From positions 136,642,498 to 136,706,497 of the forward strand of contig CM063502.1 of the NCBI GenBank assembly GCA_032207245.1: 64,000 nucleotides of DNA, written 5' to 3'. The stretch comes from Pardosa pseudoannulata. Lineage: Eukaryota; Arthropoda; Arachnida; Araneae; Lycosidae. The first letter of the stretch is position 1, and the number at the start of each line of letters is the position of its first letter. Below, one piece after another: positions 38,090-52,600 of this stretch. The notes under the pieces are model-generated. The model searched no databases. It had not been told where the DNA came from and saw only the letters and a list, made by a program, of their open reading frames with translations. The position numbers and the translations under genes were made by a program.

Positions 38090-40262
38090 TCTTCCAGATG
38101 TATTTGCAACAACTGCTATAAGCTTAAATGTGTCTTATAGAATTGTTGTTTCTTTAACTTCACAGATTGAAAAGTTGCAACATTTGAATTTTTCCGGAAG
38201 TTTAGTCATAAAACATGTGCAGTAAATGATTTCCAAGCTTAAAATATGAGAGTAAATACCACCCTGATTATAAGATTAAGATGCTTCAAGACAAACTTCA
38301 ATAAACGCTTGGTTATTTAAAAGGCATAAATTTGAGATAGTATAACAGTATTTTCTTCAAATATCTATAAGAATATTTAAACCATGATATATAAGTAGTA
38401 TATCCTTAAATGATACTTAAGAATATTTTGCACAGAATTAATTCTTATTTATTCGAAATAACAAATTTACACTAATTATTTTCCGTTCTATATTTAGTTA
38501 CGTTTAAATATTACTTTAAGTAAAGAAAAGGCATAGTAGTGGATAAATCGATACCATGAAATATATCTTTAAAAGTCCCATTTTCCTATTTTATTTTGTT
38601 AAAACAAATATTTTAGTAGAGAAATTTGTTAAAATCTTTCTAAAAGCTCCATTTTTAAAATCCATAACTACCCTTAAATAATGAGGAAAAGCATATTTTG
38701 TATGAAAATATCTTTTAAAATTCCTTTAATGAAAAATAATACCAGGTTAAGCTCAGATAAAATAAAATGGTGATAAAATTTTTTCCTTGGCTGCACTAAT
38801 ATTTTCTCCTGCTTTAGCTTTGAAGGTAGTTTTCTAAATCTCACGTACAATAATGCATCTTTAACAGTCCATATAGCATACGATCATCAGATTAAAAAAG
38901 AACAATTTTCAAACGAAAATTTAAAAAACATTACTAGAATTACTTGGCGTATTTGTTTTGGCTAAATAGCCTAGCACCCCTACGCTCTCTAAATATAAAA
39001 ACCTAATGTGTTGAAAGAACCAAGCAAAAAAGTAATTTCGGGAATACGTCGCAAACACCTGAATAATGCAGGAAATTTTTGACATTTTTTTCGTTTATCT
39101 TCGAAGAGTTCTCGTTATTTTCTCATCAATTATTTTCTCTCCATTTCAGTGCTTCATTTGGAGAATAAGTGTCTGTTGCATTTCTTTCCTTCTTTTTTTC
39201 TAAGCTAATGTTATCATCACTTTCATGTGAAAAATTTAACAAATTTAAGCAGTATATTAGAGCTATTATTTTGAGAAGACATCGTAGCTGTGAAGCTTAA
39301 AAACTTAATTTTATTTTAGAGAACTATTAAATAAACAATTAAGATATATTAGTACTTATATGAACCACTTCAAAATATATTTTCTATTAAATTAATTGAA
39401 TAGGTATGCAGGTTTTAGTAGTCAATAGCTAAAATACACTTTTACATTTACTTTTATGTTTATATTAAGTTTTAAAATTTGTCTAACATATTTATCATTT
39501 GATTAGTTAGATCTCTAATTATTTGCATGAGTACTAGTTTTACATAAAATGATAATTATATTTTCGATAAAGGACAGTACCTCTAATGTTCCTCAAAGAT
39601 CTTCCAGTTTAACTTCTAGATTTTATTCTTGACTTTCCCAGATACCCAAATTAAATAAAGAGAGCTATTTAATGATTCAATTCCACATATTTAAAAATCA
39701 AAGACTAAAATAATAATCAATTTGTGCGGCCTTTACTTACACTTTTTAATAACGCCGATGTCGTTTCTCCATGAAATACTATAAACACTGGCGAATTTAC
39801 AGCTTCTGTGTGTATTTTTGCAGCCACGATGTTTTTAAGCTATTATGCTCTCTTGCATGAGAGGATAAACCATGTGATTAATCACACCTCGGGAACGACA
39901 TTATTCAAACAGTACAAATGTATGGTAACTCTTGACTTTGTAAGACGTGACGCTTGTTTATATTAATACGTGATGGAAAAATAAGAGAACTTCTATTAAA
40001 TTATCGCCTGGTTTGCTATTTTCTAATGAGTGTCGTTTCGGTACGATTGCTTAAACTTCAGCATTCTTAAGTAACCCCTGTCAAGTAAACAATACAAGTT
40101 ATTTGTAGTCGGAGTAAGCTTTGGGAAATGTATAGAAAGAATTTTAAGTCGAGAAAGCTCCTTTGATTAAGACATTTAGAGACTGGGAAAAAAGATTTTA
40201 AGGAATTAGAATGGGAGAGAGGAGGTTTTTAAAGAAATATTAAAGTTAAATAATTTGGATAT
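38090..40262. other. AT-rich sequence without recognisable gene
   Basis: Nothing recognised. The 39720-40100 patch is slightly less AT-rich but has no identified content. Confidence 0.5.
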
Positions 40263-40265
40263 ATT

Positions 40266-40741
<476 letters not shown>

Positions 40742-40811
<70 letters not shown>
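40742..40811. repeat. (AT)35 microsatellite
   Basis: Uninterrupted AT array, followed by GCATACGCATACAG. Confidence 0.97.
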
Positions 40812-40814
<3 letters not shown>

Positions 40815-43800
40815 TACGCATACAGTGGGTAAAGTTAGGTGTTTCTTACTCACTATTTACATATTCACTATTCCCCATACAAAACAATCCTTAGGCGATG
40901 AAAGAAAACAGCAAAATTTGAAAATAAAAGTGCAGAATTTGTGGAGACAATCCGTATTTGACGCTCTGCAGCACGACAAATTCTGTACATTCCTGTATAT
41001 AATGTCTTAAGGGTAAAAGGGAGCCAGTCAGTTATGAGCACACCCCGTGGGGTATGGTAACAGCCAAAACTAAGTTACATACAGTAATTACTTAAGGTTA
41101 GTTGAGCTAAGTAGATATTAGTTTGGTGTTAACATTGTATCCTTTTGGCGACACAATTACACCAAGTTAAGTTTTGCTTTAACAGATTTATAACGGATAA
41201 AAACGGCTTTCACTAGATATTATCATTTTAGGTATACAATCTCTAGAAATTTATTTTAGGATATTATTATATCTACATTGTGTAGGTTGGTTAAAATATC
41301 ATTACGTATTAATATTATGGACTAGGGACAGCAAAAATTTATGTTCAACTCTCAACTTCTGACTATCGAGTACACGAATTAAAAATTGTAATTTTGAATT
41401 GCAATAAACTTAATTTCTTTTCCTTTTTATTAATACTTTATTATATAGTACTCAATTTTTCACAGGATGTAATTTAATGTCTTTAGGGGGATAATAAAGG
41501 CAAGTCATAAACTTTTTTCGTCTTTGAAGTCAAGAATTAGAAGAAAGCAAACCATATGAACATTTCAGTTTGAATATTATTTCTATGAAAACAAACTAAA
41601 TTAAATGTTTAAATGCAGTGTTATAAAATATATTCCGGCTTTTATATTTTAATCTCATAATTTACTAACGTGATATCCTACGTATTTAGTAATTTAAATT
41701 TTGTTAATTGTGCATTCTTTTACAATTATTTTGGAGTTTATATTATAGCTAAAGTTTAATATCTATTTAAGGATATTTTAGAAAAAATGTAAAAGCTGAA
41801 TACTAATATACACCCTTTAGCTTATGTTTTTATTAGTTTCATACTTTTCGTAGAACTTCCATGCAATGCATTTCCTCTTTGATACTGAAAAAAATAGAGT
41901 AAAATTAACTACCTTTAAAAATCTGTAATTTTCTTTAGCATGACCAATGTCTAAAAATAAAGAGTTTGCTAGGAATTCTAGCCACTTGTATAAAATAGTT
42001 CTTTTAGAGCAGCATAAAGCCTTGTACATAGGACATATGTTTGATATTATTAGACTTTATATGAATTTCTATCCCCCTAGCTCCAAAATGCCGGTGTTAA
42101 AAGCCTATTTTGAAATCGTATTTCAACATAAGCAATTAGACATATTTTCATTTATAAAATTTAAAGACTAATATTACTTATGAACATGAACATAAATTTA
42201 ATAAGTGAAAGAGATCTATTCTACAGGCTTCCATTTAGGCAGAATCAGGTAAAAACCAAATATTTTTAAGAAACTGTGTTACCAGCAGGTTATTATTTGT
42301 GTTAAATTAGTCTGCACTAATTTACTTTTAAATATTTTTAGGGAAATTTATGGAGTTATCTTTTTTGAATAAACGATATACGATTAAACAGTACATATGA
42401 AATATATAAATTGAACTTTATAAAAACAATATTTTAGATTGAAATTGGAGTTCAAGCTCCTAGGTAAATAACTTATTTTAATATATGTGTATATAAAATG
42501 AACTTTTGTGAATGCTTTTATTTTGAATTAAAGATTTAGATATCAGTTTTTTTCAAACTTAATGAAATTATATTCGTTATGCAGTGTGTAATCACACATT
42601 TATCCTTAATGAATTACCCTATGTTTATATAGATTTAAAAGATAGGAAATTTTATCATACTTCAAATTTTATCCAATGTAAAATACTTTTCGACCATCTT
42701 GACCTGTCGCTATGTGATTATGAAAGTGTTACCAACTTACATCAAACGTAAAACGCACAGTTCCACAACAAACAATTATATCAACATTAGATCGATGTTA
42801 TGTCAGTAACATACACTTGTTATTAAGCATTTCCTAAAATTGAATAAAATTTTCAGGATTTAAAAAAAATTCAGACATTTTAAGACTAAATATTCTTTAA
42901 CTTCTCTAAACGGACTTCGTTCATTTTATTGTAAACACCTCAAATGCATGTGAAAAAAAATCTATAGTCTCTATAACAGTATAGACAGTATTTTAAATTA
43001 CAGTTGAATAGATTCATTTAAGATATTATGTAGTCTATATACAGTATATAAAAATTAAATTATAAAACTATGTAACTTGTCATTAAAATAGACAGTTTGC
43101 GTTATATAAGATTTTATTTCCAAACAATCTCGTTATACGATTCGTTTAACAAGTAAAAAATCAATGTTTGTTATAATATTTATAATAAAAAATATTTCTG
43201 ATCAAGAAAATAAAAGTATCGAAATAGCAAAATTGATTTTATATTATAAGACTATTATTATAAGAATATATTAGCTTGTAACCTTTAATTGCTTATAACT
43301 TTGAGACCGCAGGGTTTTCATTTCATCCTTAATCTTTCTCTTTGATCTAAATCATAACAGTACCTTGACATTCTCTATATGGTTTTTTGCTGTCAATACC
43401 ATTTACCAAGCTGGAGGCTAGTTAAGAAATTATTTAGATAAACCAATAGAGATAGTTTTTTCTTAAAAATACGTCCACAGTAGTTAAAAATTAAGAATTA
43501 AAAAAATCCTTAATCTTATTATTACCTCATTTCTCTAAAAATTAGAAATGTTGCTACATACACGTGTCATTGTGCTGCATATAAGATTAATATAAAAAAG
43601 ACCAATTTACACCAAAGTATAAAAATAAAGTTTTTATTAAAGGAAACTAAATCATTACTAAATTTCCTTTATTTGACGAATCTGATAAAAATGTTTCATA
43701 ACCAGATTACCAAAATTCATAAGTTCAATATTTAAACGAAGATAGTAAAATATTATGTTAATAAGTCATTCGTATATTTAATTAACACTACAAATGTTAT

Positions 43801-45705
43801 TTAGTTCATAAAAATAACACTTCCAAAAATTAATCTTCTTAACTGAAACCTGGCTTAAAATATTAAGGAAAAACATATACGTGAATATTTTGATCAGATT
43901 TCTTTAATTAATCTTTTGCAGATAAGAAAAAGATGCTTTTCAGCTGGAGCACATAATTAAGGGGTTGTTATGCTGAAAATGGTGGTTTTAATCAAGAAAA
44001 TGATTCAAAAGGTTTAGTTTTTTGGTTATTTTTAGCTTTAATTTCATTCAATATGTACTTTACATAACAACCTGTATGTTATTTTTATCAATAATAAATT
44101 GATTTGCTTTCTAAATATTACTTTTGTGGTGACGTTAATTACATTCGCTTGAAAATTAAACTTTGTGTTGTTTTTACTTCTACTTACTCATTTAAAGTTT
44201 TATAAATGCTCTTGGTCATTGCAGGTGTGCATTTATAAAAATCCTGTCTCACACAAGTTTAATTGTAGCATTAAAAATATTTTTAAATATAAAAAATGGT
44301 AACAGAGACTAATGGAAATAAAATAAAATTATATTATTAAAATTCCGATTCTAATTTCATTTTTTAACTATGTATATTAAATGCAATGTTCTAATTAATA
44401 CAAGTGAATTTATTTTACTGTACTTGGAAAACAAATTGTCAAATAATTCTAGAATTTATCATATAAGACAAAATAAATTTGACTAAAAAGGAAAACTTGA
44501 GAAAAAAAATTGAGATAATTGGAACAAGTAGCGCAAAAGTAAGAACAAGGAAAAATGGGTGAAAGTTATAGAAATAACAACTATTCTTTTAATAACTATA
44601 CAAATCCAAACTTACAAAAACTAACAATATTTCTTTTCTTGCAATAAATAATTGAAAGTATTTTTATATTTCTTAAAGTATTGTCTTTGTCGTGGAGCTG
44701 ATGTCTTATTTCTTTCTACAACATGAAAAAAAATGTAATACCTTAATATAGATTACTAATTTCCATGGTTAATCATTAATTCATTTGTAGTTTCATTGTT
44801 TCTTCAAAATATAGAAAAATACAAAAGATTTCTGCATCAATGACAACACTACTAGTCGTAAGAAATATGCCAATAATACATCAGGTAAAGTAAACTGTGA
44901 TATGATACTATCTACATGTGATACCAAAATTTATATATCAGCAGAAATATTCCATCATAATCGTAAGGCAAGTTGAGGATCTTAGCATACGTAAGCATTT
45001 TATATGCCTATTCTTTTACTGCCAGCAAAACCCCTGACCCGGTAAATATTTGGTAAAATGGAAATCCAATAAAAATTCGTATGTGGGCATTGCAAAAAGT
45101 TCATTCATAAGTAAATTTTTGGTTTTCTTGCATACGAGATCTAGGCAATCCAAGATTCCATCCCTTTCTTTACTATGAAATCATTTTGCTGACAGGGCAA
45201 ACGACAAAAGAAGCAGAAGCATTTTCCTAAAAGCAGTATATGCAAGATCTATATGCGGGATATTTCTGGCATTTTTCTCGATAACTTACGGAAACAGCGA
45301 AAGGAAATGGGTTACAATTTATTTTCCTTCATTTTTTTTTTTAAATTAGAGAGATAAAATTGTGCACAACTCAAAATCACTTTTGCTCTCTTTAATACCT
45401 AAATTAAGGACAGCTTTAAATTTACTTTAAATTTTGTAAAGACGCTTTTTAAGATATTTCGTTCTTCACACAGTGGCGCTATTTAAATTGTAGTATTCTT
45501 TTAAACTAAATACAATTTTTCTGTCTAATTAAAATGAGCAAAATTTAATATAGTGAAAATTAATTTTAAAAGTTGATTTTTCGGGGAATTTTGAAACTTC
45601 CAATCTTGTCATATTTAAAGACATGCGAATTGCTTCCCATTTCTCTATTTAATCATCATACTATATTTACAACTTCAGCATTAAAAAAACTTTTTTTTTG
45701 TCTCA
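40812..45705. other. AT-rich sequence without recognisable gene
   Basis: Open frames at 40810-41010, 41817-42029 (minus) and 41947-42171 have no recognisable domain. No terminal repeats or RNA genes were seen. Confidence 0.5.
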
Positions 45706-45812
45706 TTGATACGATAGCCGAATGGTAGAGCGCTGCTCTTCGGTACCAGAGTTCGCGGGTTTGAATCCCGCTGCTGGCGTGGATGGTTATAGCCGTTTGG
45801 AATCTGTTTTAA

Positions 45813-46450
45813 CCCATTAACGCCCAACGTCCTTATTTGAGGACAGTCAAAAACTGGTTTGTAGAGTTTTTGTTTTCTTGAAACGATTAAAAACTTTTTA
45901 AGGGAAATAGATATTAATCTTATGAATAATGTCCCGAGTTTTCAAATATGATCTTATCTATAATTTTGTCATTTCCATCGGCATTTTATGATTTTCAAGC
46001 TTAGAATAGGAACTATTATGATCGGTATTCTAACCGTATACAGGTCAAAATCATGGCGAATAGCCATATCTGTAATAAGTCGTCTCTTTTCAGTACTTTT
46101 CTCATATATAATAGCAAATAAATCTCTTATCACGAAGTTTTTTTTATCTTTTTTTTTTTTTATTCTTTTTTTTTTCACCCTTTTTATTGTTTTTTAGTTT
46201 TTTTTTCTCTTTTTTTTTTCGTTTATTTGTTTTTCTTCTTTTTTCTTGCTTCTTCTCTCTCCTTCTAACCTTTTTTTTAAAAGACATCTTATTATGTTTT
46301 AAAATGACACCTTCTCACTAATGATGACTTGATGTCATATTTAAAGGTGTTTAAATTTCATATTTTATTTCACTTCCAGGTGTCTATAATAGCTTCTATG
46401 TTAGGTATTTACTAATATATAGTCATCATAAATATCCGGGCGTTAATAGG
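45813..46450. mobile_element. piggyBac-like MITE (638 bp) inside the SINE
   Basis: Termini are CCCATTAACGCCC on the left and GGGCGTTAATAGG on the right, imperfect inverted repeats with one mismatch in 13. TTAA flanks both ends (45809-45812 and 46451-46454). Inside, a small stem GTCCTTATTTGAGGAC lies near the left end, and a pyrimidine-rich T tract lies at about 46138-46270. Frames at 45969-46178 and 45988-46197 read through low-complexity sequence and show no transposase motif. Non-autonomous; insertion is younger than the SINE. Confidence 0.85.
46138..46275. repeat. T-rich low-complexity tract
   Basis: Long runs of T with occasional C inside the piggyBac-like MITE. It produces Phe-rich and Lys-rich frames on opposite strands that should not be called genes. 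Confidence 0.9.
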
Positions 46451-46521
46451 TTAAGTAGTAGGTTCCGGTCTCATTAGCATAACAGTAGACCATATTGCTC
46501 CAAACAAAACAAAACAAAATT

Positions 46522-49500
46522 TATTTGGTCTCGAAATTATAAACTACAGTAAATTTTGTCTTATACACAAATATTGGACTTGTAACAAAAATGATTTTCA
46601 GTATGAAAGAACAATAGACATATCTTAGTCACGATTTTTTATCATATTTTTATTCACAGTATCAGTCAAATTATATCTTAACGTAAGAAGTCACATTCTA
46701 ATTAACTTTATATATAATACTTCTAAGTTTTTGCTCTTTTTATATAAAGGCAATTTCCTAAATAAAAAAAATGTATTCTTATGATTTTGAGTTAAATATT
46801 TCATTTTAAGTATAAATTTGATTTGAAACTGAGAATTTGAATCCGAGAAAGGGTAATTACTGAAAGTTTTTTTTTCTGAAAATTTAAAAGGATTAACTTT
46901 TACAAAATTCGTTAAATGAATAAAAGAAAAGTGTAAATTTCCTAGAAACTCTGAATTCTATTTCATATTTGTAAATCATAAGTTTTATTCCTTGCCGTAG
47001 GTACAAGCTATTAAATTCAAACTGTGAATGTTATTCTTGAACTAAAGTTGCCTCTTCTTCAGTTTTGAAATTTTTTTCTCCTAAATATATAAAATTACGA
47101 AAGTTAAATAAGAATCTCTGATAATTTTACTTTTGTTTTTTTAAGTACACGAATAAATTCCAAAAGAGGTAAATCATAGATTTTTTATTTATTGTTTGAA
47201 ACTTCCATATTTATTGTTTGCAACATGACATGTGTTATCTTTTTTGACCTCAAACAATTTAATAATATAAAAGCTGTACGCTAATTTATTTTAGAAGAAT
47301 TTAATTTCCAAAGGTTCTCCTCAGTAGGGAGCAGCACAGTTACTTCAAATCCATTTTCGTGGTTCGAATACAAGTTGTGTTGATAGAATTTGGCAATGCT
47401 AACTGGTATTCATTGTCAGCGGTTGACCTAGCGATTTTGCAATTTTCAGTTGAACTAACAGCAGATTTTTTTCATGTACAACGATTTTCCTATTCCAAAT
47501 AATGTGTAAGTCCTAGATAATTGGTGTGAGAAATTGTTTCAATATACTGTAAAGATAGTTATTTTTAACACACCTTGTTAGAAATCCAGGAATTATTTAA
47601 ATATGTAGCAAAAGGATATTTTAGATTTAAGAGCATATGTGTTTTATATAAATACAGAATTAATGTTAAACATTTTAGTGAGAACTGTGCAAAATAATTT
47701 CTATAAATTTAGTGCTTTTAAGCTGTTTTGAAGATGAAAATCATTGCAATTTGCTCTTGAAAAAATGAATTCTAAACTTTTAAACATACAATATTTATTA
47801 AATATTACAACATATAAGTGATGAGCTATAAGTTACTAGCAAAATAAAGGTGCTTTTGTTTTAAACTACTTCATTATGACTCTGGAAAATATTTTTTATG
47901 GATTCTAAAATTATACTATGGAGAATTGTTAGTTAAAATATGATTATAAAATGGAAACGAGCACCTTACCTAGGATCTTTTTATATCTAAGTATCATTCT
48001 GTCTAACATGGAATTTCACGCAGTCAACATTTTAGATGATATTGCCCCTTACAAACAGAAAATAAATGAATCCCCCATTTACCTTTCATGTTTTGTATCA
48101 TTATTTATATAGTTTATGATATTCACTTGTCTTAAACCCATTTACATCATACTAAAACGGAAAAATGTGCTTGTAGGAAAAAATAATTTTATTACTTAAA
48201 AACAAATGTGTTTAAAATGCCTATATCTAATGTAATGTAAATTGTCTAAAAAACTTGTCATGTATACATTGGGATAATAAGCATAATGCTGTAGATATAT
48301 ACGCTTATGATCCACATGGTTTAATGCGTAAATGTTGGTCAAAGCACCAAACTTTTTACTTTAATCTAGAAGCAAAGTCAAGTATGTTTTATTTTAAATT
48401 CCAGTGAAAGTTTTATTGTATCTAATTTAGATCTTCAGTTATGGTCGTTTATTTATTACCACATGTATAAACTTTGATAATTAAAGTTAACTAAAACCTT
48501 TATAAGTTGATACTTTCTTTAAATTCAGAGAAGATATTTGCTGCTATTCTGTAATGATACAGTATAAAAAAAGTTTATAAATATTAACTTTTAAACACAT
48601 AACTGAAAAGTATAGTGACGATTTTAATACTCTAAGCCGATATATTTATATTTATTTGATTGGATAATTTGGGTCATGTTATTACTAATAATATAAAGAA
48701 GTTTCATCAGAAAGTGATGTTCAACTGTACTTTAAAATTAAGAAAGCCAGTCCATGAAAAATTCTCGATAGGAATAGAAGACTTTACTGGCGGCAATAGG
48801 CTATTGATTTGGGAGCTAATTCAAAAGAAAGGTATGGAAGATTCACAAATGAAATATTCAGTGCAATAAAATCCGCTTACATTAAAACGAGACCAAAACA
48901 TTAGTTAAATAAAATAGTATAATTATAAAATATGATATTCAAATGATTTTAAATTTTGAATATAGATTACATAAACTTAAAATCAGGGATGAATCACATA
49001 CATGGTTTAATATTTTTTTTAAATTAATGCTATATATTCCATTAATTATATACATTATAGATTTTTCAATATTATTTTAAATATATTTCTATAGCCCTAC
49101 AAATATGTATGTGATCATAAAGATAGAGACCGATTCTCTGAAGAATAAAACAAGAGATATCAAGTTTACAAAACATAACTGCATACGTTTACTTTAAAGT
49201 TGGATTGCTTTGTAAAACACCTAATTTTAGGCCAATTTTTACTTAGTTTTCTACATAAAATTTTTACCAGCTATTAAATGCTCATTACATTTATCTTTTC
49301 CATACGTTTTAACTGTGTTTCATCATAAAATTTGCATTAAAAATAAATTGTTTTAAATATAACCTCCGAAAGTTGGTGGGAAGGTTTAAAATTTGCTTCA
49401 TAAATAAGCAATTATTTTGTATAGCAGTAACATACGGGCACCGTTAGTACCGTTTATATTATTTTTTTTGTAAAAGTAAGATTTCTTTGATTGTTCTTTT

Positions 49501-52305
49501 CGAATGAGAAATGGTTTTTTTTTAACTCCATCAATTTGTCTTTGATAACGCTCTAGCAATGTCTCTGAAAATTGCTATATAGCAGTAGTTGTTTTAATAA
49601 CGTGGAGGCACTTGCCTTTTAAGCATTTGCTTATAAAATACAGTGGATTTTGTTGACCATTTTGTTATGGGAGAACTACTTAGGTGACCAACGTTACTCC
49701 CTACACAGTAGTCAATTTACAGTTGTAAAATAAAATCAGGATTCATAAAAGGAAATTATTAAAAATATATGAAGAACAAACTTACATAAATTATGAGGTA
49801 AAACTAAGGAAGATTAACAAAAATATCTCTGCAAGACTTAAACATAATATATGATTTACTGGATTAAAAAGAAGTATGAACGTTAAAATAAGTGATAAAG
49901 TAGGTAATTTAAATTATTTAATATCCAGAAAAATGTAAGATCTTAAATCAAAACATAATGAAAAATTAAATAAAATGCTTCCATATTCACAGTTATCTGC
50001 ATAAGATATTTAAATATACATTTTTTAAATATTATTTCGTTATTTATTACCTTTATTGAAGGAGAAGCAGTAATTTTTTTTGAAGTGTCACAATTTTTAT
50101 ACAAAATTATATACAGTTATTTTCGATTTTAAATTATAACATTTTACTTAAGTTTATTTTATATAATGGACATAAAACAATGAGACAGTTTAGAACTTCC
50201 TTGACATAATTTAAAATTTAAACTATTGTTGAAAAATATTAAGTACATTATTTGCATATATAGAATTTTATTGCTGAATATGAACAGAGGGTATTGATTA
50301 TTGATTTTGAATGATTGTTAATATCCAAGTCAGCAGCTCTAGTAACAAAATGCCATTTGGAATGAGCTTTAGTCAGAAGGTGATGGTTTAATATGATACC
50401 AAGTTTCAAAACATTCACTATAGAATTCTATTACAGACTAAACAACTAAATGGTAGATAGTTGCATTTTAGTGCCGGACTACACAAGTTCGAAACAAATT
50501 CCGAACTTGGATGTTTGCGTGATAGTTTTCTGAAAATTGAATAATTAATTAAAAAATACTTTTGCTTCATTAAATATAATCAACATCCATTATAAGCATC
50601 TAATCAAATAAAATTTAAATCGATTCATCCATTAAAAAATTCAAGTATACATTTATTTCCTCACTGAATTGTAAAATATCAGTAAAACAAAGAAGCAAAC
50701 TAGTTTTAGCATATCCTACAAATGTAACAATTATATTCATTACCACAAAATATGCAATGAATACAATGCAAATAATGTCTTTAAATGTTTTTGCAAGACA
50801 AGCATTTTTTTATTTTATGAATACATAACAATGGACTGTTTTTAATTTCCCTTTCCCTCTGAAATTTAAGCTTTACATATCTTATTGCATCTAAAACAAA
50901 AGCTAGTTAAAATTAATAGGTATTTAAATAAAAATTCTATTACTTTGGTTATTTTTCTCTATTACTGAATATTCTTTGTAGGCTATACTATGACAACTTG
51001 TAAACTAAAGTCTAAAATACTTTTGTAAATTAAAATCGTCGTATAATAATAAAAATAGAAACAAATGGAACATTTTAAATAAAGGTTCATTTAAATATTA
51101 AATAATTTAAAATATATATATTTTTAAATATTTAATATCTATAATGAAAATCTCTGTACATTTACATACATATAGTAATTATAACATGCTAATTTTTGAA
51201 GTAGATTTATTAATAATATTATTGATTTATTTCCATAGATAATTATCATCTTAATAATGGCATACTATAGAAAGTAGATAAATTAGCAAACTAAGATTAT
51301 TATTGATTTAAAACAGTAATACTTGTTAAAAGAATCTATAATTCTTTTAGATATTTTTTTTGTACTTTTATTGCTTTCTCATGCATCAGGTGTAAAATAA
51401 ATATTTTGAAAAATATTCGCGTTTTCTAAAGAAATGCAAAGCTTTGTAAGATCAACGTTTTTCGGTGTTGAATTATTTTGATCTTTCCATGTATCTTTTT
51501 TTTTCTCTCTCTACATGTTACCCTTTGAAAACTGTGCCTACAAAAGCTATAAGGATTTCAGTAGGTGTTTATTTTTATGCAGACGTTTCATGTTTCTTCC
51601 CTTATCTTTTTGAAAACATCCTGAAGAATAGAATCAATTTTGAAACAAGAATCTTTCAAAATAGCACAGATTTTCGTAAATGTTTATTTATTAAATATGA
51701 TAAAAACTAACCAGGAAATACGCATTGATATCTTCCTATAATATTTTGCAATATTCAGTGCCTTGACTTGGTACTGTTAAATTTCTTATTTCATTGTAAA
51801 TATTATGCCGTAAGCAATGTTTGACCTTATATCGAGCTACATGTTTTTCCCATTGTAAAAAACGTTAGTGTATTTTTGTTAAAGTAATAAATAGAGGTAG
51901 TTTCAATTTTGACAGAGCAGTGAACTTAGTTTTAAAATTTTCATCACAATTTCTAGAAAAGGAAAAATTTCTACAGCATAATACTTAGTTTTTTTGAACA
52001 TATTGAATTGTGTTGCCTACTATTGAGATAGGTTTCTTATAACAATTATGTCTATTATTAAATTTCGGTATTGTAATAAAAAAAACCTACATCATATACA
52101 ATGAACCATACAGAGAAAAACAAAAATTTGGGCTACGTTTAAAAGAATGTATTTTTTCTCAGTGTATTACATTGAACATGTATATAATTTCTCTTCATAT
52201 CTTATATGCTGTACTAAGAAATCTGTCTTAGTCTAGCCTATATATATTACTATGCTAGACTGTAAGGAGGAATTCCATTACACAGTTTTAAAGATGTTAC
52301 CCGAC
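46522..52305. other. AT-rich sequence without recognisable gene
   Basis: Frames at 48660-48869 and 51465-51710 are open but unrecognised. At 47322-47375 a box B-like GGTTCGAATAC (47361-47371) may mark an old tRNA-derived repeat. Otherwise nothing was seen. Confidence 0.45.
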
Positions 52306-52309
52306 TTAC

Positions 52310-52600
52310 ATTGTGCTAGCGTATTCGGCGGACCAGCTTGAATATGCTGGTTAGAATCCTACATTAGATTTGGTTGTAACAGGGTAAGTAATGACCTTTT
52401 GCCTGTGATATAATTCTTTCTCTGAGGGAAAGAAGACCTTAAGCCCTACTATCTACATTATTATCTACATTATGGTTGTAGTGATCATTGGCCATTAACT
52501 GAAAATTATAAGAAACTAGCCCAAATTTGGCTTGTTGGGTATTGGCTCAGCAAAGGTAGTTGATAACCGAATCCATTAATAATCATTGACGTATAAATTC
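52310..52600 (+). repeat. possible eroded tRNA-derived repeat
   Basis: TGCTAGCGTATTCGG (box A-like) is followed by GGTTAGAATCC (52349-52359), which resembles box B, at plausible spacing. The stretch is less AT-rich than its flanks. No stems consistent with a tRNA were found, so at most it is a SINE remnant. Confidence 0.3.

Larger units (their letters stand above)
45710..46519 (+). repeat. tRNA-derived SINE, copy 2, interrupted by a MITE
   Basis: The two outer parts (45710-45812 and 46455-46519) together make about 168 bp and align with the SINE at 19447-19615. The head has a box A-like AGCCGAATGGTAGAGCG and a near-consensus box B GGGTTTGAATCCC (45758-45770). This explains the tRNA-like look, but the acceptor stem does not pair. 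The 3' tail is an AAAAC repeat. The interruption is a piggyBac-like MITE inserted at a TTAA that is still intact in copy 1. Confidence 0.75.

Noticed and set aside
45710..45785. A functional tRNA gene
   Set aside because: Boxes A and B are present, but the acceptor stem does not pair and the sequence continues as a SINE shared with 19447-19615.
45969..46197. Opposite-strand 69-codon frames
   Set aside because: They run through a T-rich tract inside a non-autonomous MITE and show only low-complexity Phe or Lys text.
52540..52575. TGGCTCAGCAAAGGTAG as box A of a tRNA
   Set aside because: No matching box B at the proper distance downstream and no stems.
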